A model generated the notes under the pieces. The model saw only the letters and a list, made by a program, of their open reading frames with translations, was not told the DNA's origin and did not search any database. Position numbers and translations under genes: made by a program. A DNA stretch of 64,000 bases. Origin: Cognaticolwellia beringensis. GTDB taxonomy: Bacteria > Pseudomonadota > Gammaproteobacteria > Enterobacterales > Alteromonadaceae. The stretch spans positions 4,092,001-4,156,000 of the forward strand of contig NZ_CP020465.1 of the NCBI RefSeq assembly GCF_002076895.1. Direction: 5' to 3'. Positions within the stretch are counted from its first letter, which is position 1. Each line of letters begins with the position of its first letter. Shown in pieces: positions 18,132 to 25,300 of the stretch.

Positions 18132-18494
18132 TTAATCTGGAGATATTGTAATAGTAATGATAGTCGAGTCTTGAATGATGACATTATTCCCCGTATTTTG
18201 GATGATTGAAAATATACCACTTGCGTCATTAAATGAGCCTTGATCTATGATGTTATATCCTGTGACACTGTTACTAGCATCATTGTTGGTAAGTACGGCT
18301 CCTAAGTCGGCATTGCTAGTAACATCGACAACTCCACCAAGGCCACGTATTTGATCCAACTCTTCAAGCATTACAGGTGCAACATCAAGAATCACAACAT
18401 CTACAACAACATCTTCGGCAGAGGTCTTGTTACTTATTATCATTAACAAGCTAAACCATAATAATAGATGAATACTTTGATATAGGTTTTTCAT
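18132..18494 (-). CDS. small secreted fibre-related protein with GG motif
   Basis: 120 residues from the ATG at 18494, which has AAGGA ahead; an in-frame ATG 18 codons earlier overlaps a hairpin and gives no signal peptide. The signal peptide ends near residue 26 (KTSAED). Residues 43-54 read LEELDQIRGLGG, resembling a double-glycine leader. The C-terminal half (about 85-110, SFNDASGIFSIIQNTGNN) matches the last 35 residues of the upstream Ser-Asp-Asn repeat protein position by position (FN, GI, QN, G, N, Q). The shared module suggests it is a minor subunit or nucleator of the same fibre, comparable in role to FapB. It is followed by the C39 peptidase after 8 bp. Confidence 0.75.
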   Translation of the reverse strand: MKNLYQSIHLLLWFSLLMIISNKTSAEDVVVDVVILDVAPVMLEELDQIRGLGGVVDVTSNADLGAVLTNNDASNSVTGYNIIDQGSFNDASGIFSIIQNTGNNVIIQDSTIITITISPD

Positions 18495-18511
18495 AGCACT
18501 TATCCTTATAG

Positions 18512-18541
18512 AAAGTTGCTGACAATATTGCCAGCAACTTT
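18512..18541 (-). promoter_or_regulatory. intercistronic hairpin after the repeat-protein gene
   Basis: AAAGTTGCTG and CAGCAACTTT are perfect 10-bp arms around a 10-bp AT-rich loop (itself CAATATTG-like), between the repeat gene and the small secreted gene. No T-run follows on the minus strand. It is well placed to protect the upstream mRNA or partly attenuate, giving more major subunit than downstream proteins. Confidence 0.5.
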
Positions 18542-18581
18542 TTAACATAACGTCATATAAACCTAAATGATGTCCACATCA

Positions 18582-20294
18582 TTATTGATTTACATTAACA
18601 TTCCCTTGTAGTGATATTTGTTGTTGCGTTAAAGCATTAGCACCAAGGTTTTGCACATTTTGGTTAATACCAGCACTACCATTAAAGGTATCTGTCATAT
18701 TGTTGCTAGTTGCTATTGTAGAAGCACCATCGAAGTTATATGCCAAGGTATTTTGAGTTACAGTTCCCATTAATGTAGATTCATTAACGCTATAGGTTGT
18801 AGTAGCGGTACCGCCATTATTTGCTGAAGATGTTCCCCATCCATCAGCCCACGCTGAACTGTTATCGCTATTGTCACTATTGTCGCTATTGTCACTGTTA
18901 TCAACATTGGCAGTACTGCCATTATTCGCTGAAGCTGAGTGATCACTTGCATCAGCAAAACTGTTGTCACTGTTATCTGAGTTATCACTATTATCGCTGT
19001 TATCTACATTAACAGTACTACCATTAGTGGCTACGGCAGACCCCATTCCACTCGCATTAGCCATGCTATTGTCAGAGTTATCCGAATTATCCGAATTATC
19101 TGAATTGTCACTATTATCACTGTGATCTAGATTAACCGTACTACCATTGGTGGCAATGGCAGACCCCATACCACTTGCATTCGCCATGCTATTATCCGAG
19201 TTATCAGTATTGTCAGAGTTATCACTGTTATCAGAATTATCACTGTTATCAGAGTTGTTGCTGTTATCTGAGTTATTGGTGTTATCTGAATTATCTGAAT
19301 TGTCGGAGTTATCGCTATTATCTGAGTTGTTACTGTTATCGTCGTTATCAGCAGTACTGTTATCGGAATTATTACTATTATCCGAGTTATTGCTGTTGTC
19401 GTCGTTATCAGCGGTACTGTTATCGGAGTTGTTGCTGTTGTCCGAATTGTTACTGTTGTCGTCGTTGTCAGCGGTACTGTTATCGGAATTGTTGCTGTTG
19501 TCCGAGTTATTAGTATTATCTGAGTTATCCGAACTATCAGAATTATCACTGTTGTCAGAATTGTTGCTGTTATCAGAGTTATTACTGTTGTCGTCGTTAT
19601 CAGCGGTACTGTTATCGGAGTTATTACTGTTGTCGTCGTTATCCGCGGTGCTGTTATCGGAATTGTTACTGTTGTCCGAGTTATTAGTATTATCTGAGTT
19701 ATCCGAATTATCAGAACTATCACTGTTATCAGAGTTGTTACTGTTGTCGTCGTTATCAGCAGTGCTGTTATCTGAATTGTTGGTATTATCAGAATTATCA
19801 CTGTTATCGGAGTTGTTACTGTTGTCGTCGTTATCAGCAGTACTATTGTCAGAGTTATTGCTGTTATCGTCGTTGTCAGCAGTACTATTATCTGAGTTGT
19901 TGGTGTTATCTGAGTTATCCGAATTATCACTGTTATCACTGTTATCGGAGTTGTTGCTGTTGTCATCGTTGTCAGCAGCACTGTTATCCGAGTTATTAGT
20001 GTTGTCAGAATTATCAGAATTATCACTGTTATCACTGTTATCGGAGTTGTTGCTGTTGTCGTCGTTGTCAGCAGCACTGTTATCCGAGTTGTTAGTGTTA
20101 TCAGAATTATCGCTATTGTCTGAGTTATTAGTATTATCTGAGTTGTTATTACCAGAGTTATCGGTAGTTGCCGTTGAAGTTTCATTTGCAGCAGCTGAGC
20201 CGTTATCCACATCATTGTCCATTGCTAAAGTGGTTGTCGAACTCAGTATTAGGGCAATACTGACTGCTAGTATGTTTTTGTTAAAATATTTCAT
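18582..20294 (-). CDS. secreted Ser-Asp-Asn repeat protein, putative fibre subunit
   Basis: 570 residues, first gene of the minus-strand cluster; GTGGAG precedes the ATG. A signal peptide ends near residue 25 (TTLAMDN). From about 38 to 490 it is almost only Asn, Ser, Asp with some Thr/Ala. First come triplets NSD/SDN interrupted by ADNDDNSNN blocks. Then come four longer units with spacers such as MANASGMGSAxATNGSTVNxD, each followed by SDN triplets. The final 75 residues are different: SAGINQNVQNLGANALTQQ and a Gln/Asn/Val-rich end, a motif also in the next gene. Highly acidic, no cysteine, no aromatic residues in the repeats. I infer an exported amyloid-like or calcium-binding surface fibre. 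Plus-strand and other-frame ORFs over this gene are artefacts of the repeats. Confidence 0.8.
   Translation of the reverse strand: MKYFNKNILAVSIALILSSTTTLAMDNDVDNGSAAANETSTATTDNSGNNNSDNTNNSDNSDNSDNTNNSDNSAADNDDNSNNSDNSDNSDNSDNSDNTNNSDNSAADNDDNSNNSDNSDNSDNSDNSDNTNNSDNSTADNDDNSNNSDNSTADNDDNSNNSDNSDNSDNTNNSDNSTADNDDNSNNSDNSDSSDNSDNSDNTNNSDNSNNSDNSTADNDDNSNNSDNSTADNDDNSNNSDNSNNSDNSDNSDSSDNSDNTNNSDNSNNSDNSTADNDDNSNNSDNSNNSDNSTADNDDNSNNSDNSNNSDNSTADNDDNSNNSDNSDNSDNSDNSDNTNNSDNSNNSDNSDNSDNSDNSDNTDNSDNSMANASGMGSAIATNGSTVNLDHSDNSDNSDNSDNSDNSDNSMANASGMGSAVATNGSTVNVDNSDNSDNSDNSDNSFADASDHSASANNGSTANVDNSDNSDNSDNSDNSSAWADGWGTSSANNGGTATTTYSVNESTLMGTVTQNTLAYNFDGASTIATSNNMTDTFNGSAGINQNVQNLGANALTQQQISLQGNVNVNQ
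18830..20190 (-). repeat. coding tandem repeat, Ser-Asp-Asn triplets and larger units
   Basis: A 9-bp coding periodicity (Ser, Asp, Asn in varying phase) runs for well over 1 kb. Synonymous codons vary freely (TCA/TCC/TCT/AGC/AGT for Ser, GAT/GAC, AAT/AAC), so the protein pattern is kept while the DNA has diverged. Larger blocks of about 30 residues with ADNDDNSNN separators also recur. Such DNA may vary in length between strains. Confidence 0.8.
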
Positions 20295-20857
20295 ATTGTA
20301 TACTCCACTAAAAATTATTTAGTAACTATCAATCTAATTAAAGATATAAACCTTTAATTTATAGAAGAAAAATAGATACACCTTTAACGTCCATATAAAG
20401 CGTGTATGCATGTATAAAAAGCGTTAACCGACATTTGCGTTAACATATATCTGAATGCAGCTGCTTTGTATTCACAATGAATAGTAGTAGATGGCCAACT
20501 TAAAATTCCATTAAAAGCACATCAAAAAAGACTTAAAAAATACTGATTAAAAGATCAAAATACCTGAGTTTTTAAATGAATCTATAAAATGTGACAGCCA
20601 TCAGCAGTTAAGGAATGTGTTAATAATATTGTAGAGTAGATTGTGTTTGTGGCTAATTTTACTGTCAGCTTTTTTTACACTTTATATTGTTTTGTTAACG
20701 ATGATATTAAGTGAGTTGATTAAACTATTGTATTACTGTTAAAAATTATTTTAGGTATAGGTATTGCTTAATTTTTGAGTGCAATAACTATGAATTATGC
20801 TTTCCTGTGTATTTTCTATGACGATGATGTCAATTAATATTATCAAAGGATTTGAAT
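20295..20857. promoter_or_regulatory. long divergent promoter region of the fibre locus
   Basis: About 560 bp without a convincing ORF between the repeat-protein gene (minus) and the OmpR-type regulator (plus). It is AT-rich and unusually long for this window. It likely holds both promoters and binding sites for the neighbouring regulator and others, by analogy with the long control regions of curli and matrix operons. I could not assign a specific operator. Confidence 0.45.
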
Positions 20858-21667
20858 ATGACATGTTTCCAGCCTAACAATAGTTTGCTCATAATCTCAA
20901 ATGATAGTTTTATTATTGGCTTATTAACGGGCTATTGTGTTGCAAATCATTTTACTCTTAATTGTATCTCTAGCGCTAAGCCTCTGCTTAATAATGGTGA
21001 AAATCCTAATTTTAAATTAATTATTTTTGATCTGCGAGAGTTGACTTCTACCGTCATTGAAGAACATTTGGAATCGTTGAGTAAGATACACAATACATAC
21101 TCCACTCCTATTTGTGCCATATATAATTTGAATAGAATGCCGATTTACCGTATGTTGTCTTGGATAAGTTATTATAAACACGACCTTTTTATTGAAAGAC
21201 TGGATGATTATATTAATAAATATATGATCGATTTTACTCACTTTTTTGATGAAAGAAGGAATTATAATCGTCGCTTAGGATCTGGACGCCGTAAATTATT
21301 AGGCACCATCAATTCTTTTTCATCAAAACCACTTAATGGTTCAGCTAGCTTACCTAATGTAGATGCAACTCTTGAGTCGCTAGGTCCTTTTGAAATAGAC
21401 AAAGATTGTCAAAAAATTTATTTAAAAGGTAAAAACTTAGATCTTACGGCTAAGGAATTTAAGCTTTTTAAGTTATTATCTGAGGATCCAGAACGTGTAT
21501 GCACGAACGAAAAATTGATCACTCATTTATGGCCAAATAGAAAACGTGCAAACAAATCTGATCTTTATCAATACATGCATTTATTGAGAAAGAAGGTCGA
21601 ATTTGACCCAAGTAATCCCTGTTGGATCATAACGATTAAAGGCGTTGGTTATAAATTTCATATCTAA
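20858..21667 (+). CDS. OmpR/PhoB-type DNA-binding regulator with atypical receiver
   Basis: 269 residues from the ATG with AAAGGA ahead; a TTG two codons upstream is less likely. Residues about 8-115 look like a receiver fold with D58 in LIIFDLRE at the phospho-acceptor position, but the usual acidic pair after strand 1 is only ISND, so phosphorylation is uncertain. Residues about 125-155 are basic (DERRNYNRRLGSGRRK). The C-terminal winged helix (about 172-268, LDLTAKEFKLFKLLSEDPERVCTNEKLI ... IKGVGYKF) is the standard OmpR DNA-binding domain. No partner histidine kinase is nearby. It is divergent from the fibre operon, so it is the best candidate for its local regulator; that is inference. 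Confidence 0.8.
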   Translation: MTCFQPNNSLLIISNDSFIIGLLTGYCVANHFTLNCISSAKPLLNNGENPNFKLIIFDLRELTSTVIEEHLESLSKIHNTYSTPICAIYNLNRMPIYRMLSWISYYKHDLFIERLDDYINKYMIDFTHFFDERRNYNRRLGSGRRKLLGTINSFSSKPLNGSASLPNVDATLESLGPFEIDKDCQKIYLKGKNLDLTAKEFKLFKLLSEDPERVCTNEKLITHLWPNRKRANKSDLYQYMHLLRKKVEFDPSNPCWIITIKGVGYKFHI

Positions 21668-21787
21668 ATGTTTCGCTCATAATTTATTATTTCACTCTAA
21701 TATACTCGATGTATTAACTTTTTTACTTCTCAAATATTAAGCTTGTAACTCTAGAGGAAAGATACAGCTCATTAATATAACTCCAAA

Positions 21788-21973
21788 TGGGGATTTAGCT
21801 TACAGGTCGTTTGTAAACCAGAGCCAACGCATTTTATGTTTTATGAAAACTGGCAGACCCGTGAACTAGGGCAAACCCATATGACAAATCAACATTTAGC
21901 TGATTATATGGCTGTAACTGAAGTCTGTGTTGAAGAATTTGTTCTTAGTGAAATGACGTTAATCGGCACATAA
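21788..21973 (+). pseudogene. 3' remnant of an antibiotic-biosynthesis-monooxygenase-like (YgiN-type) gene
   Basis: One frame reads about 60 codons to a TAA: LQVVCKPEPTHFMFYENWQ, then TRELGQTHMTNQHLADYM and EEFVLSEMTLIG. The FYENW and H(M/F)xxxHLxxY pattern is characteristic of the C-terminal half of ABM-domain quinol monooxygenases of about 95 residues. The first half is absent: the frame begins without a start codon and upstream bases do not encode the N-terminal strand. It is therefore a truncated relic. A terminator hairpin at 22053 may have belonged to it. Confidence 0.6.
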
Positions 21974-22052
21974 TAAGTTGCTTGTTGATTTATACGATGG
22001 CTTGTTAAGATTGTTTTAATATAAAGCTAAATAGCCTGCCTATCAAATGTAG

Positions 22053-22082
22053 AAAGCCTGTCACGCAAGTGATGGGCTTTTT
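22053..22082 (+). terminator. rho-independent terminator
   Basis: AAAGCC-TG-TCAC, loop GCAA, GTGA-TG-GGCTTT (two G-T wobbles in the middle), then TTATT. It follows the monooxygenase relic and may also end transcription from the OmpR-type regulator. Confidence 0.75.
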
Positions 22083-22312
22083 ATTATAAAAAATAAAGTT
22101 ATAGAAATAGGATGTTTAGACGATACAGCTACATGCAGCGTTAAAGTCAATAAATTACTGCCTTTGAAAAATCCGCGGTTTTCTCTTCACCTGAATAATG
22201 ACATTTAAATACATAACGCGTAACCGTTAAGAGGCCGTATTTTATTTATTAATATTTTTGCGATTTATTTGATTTTTTAGGCTTTAGGGCACTTACTTAA
22301 AGTAAGCTAATT
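22083..22312. promoter_or_regulatory. upstream region of the large Cache membrane protein
   Basis: 230 bp after a terminator and before the 1432-residue gene; no ORF. It should hold that gene's promoter. No recognisable operator was found. Confidence 0.3.
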
Positions 22313-25300
22313 ATGGAAATCCATATGCCGTCATCAATTATCGCCACTCAGCCATCTTCCAGCCAACCGCGTGTGCGCAGCAGAACGTGGATTTATTTAT
22401 TCCTAGGTATACTCTTTATCGCAGGTTTTGCTTACTTTCGTTTTGTAAATGTACAAACTAGCTTTATTAACAATGATTTTTATCGAGTGTTATACGAAGC
22501 ATCAAATAGATTTAATGAGAACCTAAATTCGCTTAGTAAGATGCATGAAAGTGGTGAAAGCCAAGTAGCTATTCGTTCTTTACTTCCAAGTTATAAAAGG
22601 GTTAAGCGCACTTCTAATGTGGATCCCGTAGTTCCTGATGGCGAATATCGTTATCAAATTAGTGGCCAAGACATATTGGTTTTTACGTCGACCTATAAAG
22701 CTGAGCTTAATAATGAAGATATTGTACCTGAAACGGTACAGGGTTTTAGTCAATATTTATTCGCTAATAAGTCTGGCAAGGTAGTGGCTAAAGGTGGTGG
22801 TGAAAAAACCATATCAATTGTTCAGATGGATGATATTAATCTGCAATTAAAAAAGCAAAGTCAAAAATTCAACATAAACTTTTCCAATGATAAATCCAAC
22901 TCCGATAAGGAGGAAGCTAACTTACCTAGCTATAGCAGTCATGTAGATATGCAACTATCTTACGGTGATTTTCGTATTTTTATATTTCCTTTCTCATTAG
23001 ATACAACGTTATACCAAACTAAAACAAACGAGGTTGGAAGTAAGTTAGAACAGTTATATTTAGTGGGCTTATTACCGAAACAGCAACTCAGCAAAAAAGG
23101 TTCAGGGCAGTGGAATATATCGTTACTGGTTGTGAGCTTAGTTAGTCTGATATTTATGTGGACGTTAATTCGGCTAGTTTTACTACCAGAAAATCATTCA
23201 ATCACCCGGTTTTATCAAGGTTTAAGCCAATTTGCCAGTTACGGTTTTTATATCGTTTTGGTCGCAATGATTTTGTCTTATTTAACGCAAAGTGGGCTTC
23301 AGGCGCACAAAACCCTTACAGCACAAGATCATGCTGGGAAAATAGCCAGACAATTAGAGGGAGAGTTACGCGAAGTATTCAATGATTTATCTCGTTATAG
23401 GGGCTTTTATGCGAGTTTTGTAAACAGCATCAATCAACTGCAAGATGAACACGTGAACCAACAAGACCCGCTACATCCCCTTGACTGGCCGTTTGATGAA
23501 ACGATCACAGAAATAAACAAAGCTTTAATGATTTTGTCTGATGATTTGAAATCAAACTGTCAAGGATGTTCGTTAAACAGAATACCTCCACATTTTTTAG
23601 CTGCTACTTCATGGAAGGCTGACATTGAAGAGCAGTCTGGCATAAATAAAATATCGACTAAAGATGCTGAAAACCTGAAAAAATTAGTCAGCTATCAGGC
23701 GAAACCTGAAGAGTTGGGGGTTATGAGTTTTTTTTCAGGTAAATTAGAAGCAACTTTTGATTATAAAAACGAAGTTTTTAGTTCTAATGCGCCAAGAGAA
23801 GGTAGCAGTAATGATTTTAAGGAACCTAAAGAAGGCAGATGTACTAATTATATTACGCGAAGAGAACAAAGCTGTAATGATTTTAATGCTCCCAAAATAT
23901 TGACTATATTTGCCGCAAATAAGCAAGGGGTAACCAATCTTCCGTCTATTTATTATCAAGAATCAAATTCACGGCCTCAAGCGTTTAATATAAGTCATCG
24001 TAATTATTATAAGCGTGTTAGAGATTATCGTGGTTGGCGTGTTGATTTTTATAATAAAGATATAACAAATTGTGAAAAGGAGGTGAAGGAGTGTAAAAAG
24101 GAAAGCTTTAAAAATATTTACATACAACGTTTACTGAATATAAATGATGGCACAAGAGGCACCACTATTTCAGTGCCGATGCACCAACCTCATGATGACA
24201 TGAATGTTGATATGTCAGTAGCGGGCTATGTATTAGGGGCCGATGTTGTATTACCCTCTGTTAGTCTGTCACCCCCTGGGCCGTTTGATTTAATCAGCAT
24301 GATCGTCGACCGAAATACGGGTGATGTATTATTCCATAGTGATGAAAGCCGTTCTTTAGTTGAAAATTTGTTTTTTGCAGGTAACGACAGCTCAACCATA
24401 AGTCAGTGGATTAAAGCAGGGCTTGATAATTATTCTGGTGCGGATGCGAAACAACTTCAGGGTTTTTATCATGGTCAACCAGGAAAATACACTTTGGCGC
24501 CCAGCATAATAGACAGTTGGGCAATAGTCGTATTTTCACCAAACGATAGTTTAGATAGTTTTATGACTAATCAGTTTATGTACATAGTGATCAGTTTTAT
24601 TTTGGTGCTTGCGTTGAGTTTTGCTATTGCTAATTTTCCAAGGTATTGGCGCACCGCAAGTGAAATTAAACGTAAAATGGCATTGCCGAAACAGCTAGAT
24701 AACAAGCGTATTATGTTAATTTGCACTGCTTTGTTTACCACAAATTATGGTGTGTTCTATATTAGTCAATTACTACAAATAAACAGTAAAGTTGAATACC
24801 TTTATTGGCTTATTCCTATGATAACCGTCATTGTTTTAATGTTTTTTATACATTATTTTTATATCAAACACTTTTCTAAATTTGTTGATACAGATAGCGA
24901 AAAAACAACATTTAAACGTGGTGCTTTGCTTTTTGTTTTGGGCTTTGGAGTCACTGCATGGTTGCACTTTGGCTATTTACAATACACGGGTTCTATGCCG
25001 CTTAGCACCCTTAATTTTAACTACGAACAGCAACGATGTAGTGGCATTAATAAAGAACGTCGTGAACTTACTAATATGGCACTTAAACGCTATCCAAACT
25101 CTGTAACCCAAAAGCGAATTCCACCGACTGAATTATTACAAGTTGGTGAAAAACTCAAAGCCGCTTTATCGACTGAGTATGATGCATGCCAAAAAATATT
25201 AAGTGTGGTGGAACCTAGTGATTATCCAAAGTTAAATACCTTGAATAACACCTTATTTGGTTGGGGTTGGTTCAACACCTATATATTAGCTACTGATAAC

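Noticed and set aside
18830..20190. CRISPR-like regular repetition
   Set aside because: The repetition is a 9-bp coding periodicity inside one open frame, with no 25-40-bp identical repeats separated by unique spacers and no cas genes.
19127..20215. 362-codon minus-strand ORF of Thr/Ile/Val repeats within the repeat gene
   Set aside because: It is the same DNA read in another frame of the repeats, with no start signal. The correct frame has a signal peptide, a ribosome site and a non-repetitive C-terminus shared with the next gene.
19147..20322. 391-codon plus-strand ORF rich in Leu/Ser (ELLLLSELL repeats) opposite the repeat-protein gene
   Set aside because: It is the antisense of the Ser-Asp-Asn codons, has no ribosome site or signal features, and its pattern follows entirely from the coding repeats on the other strand.
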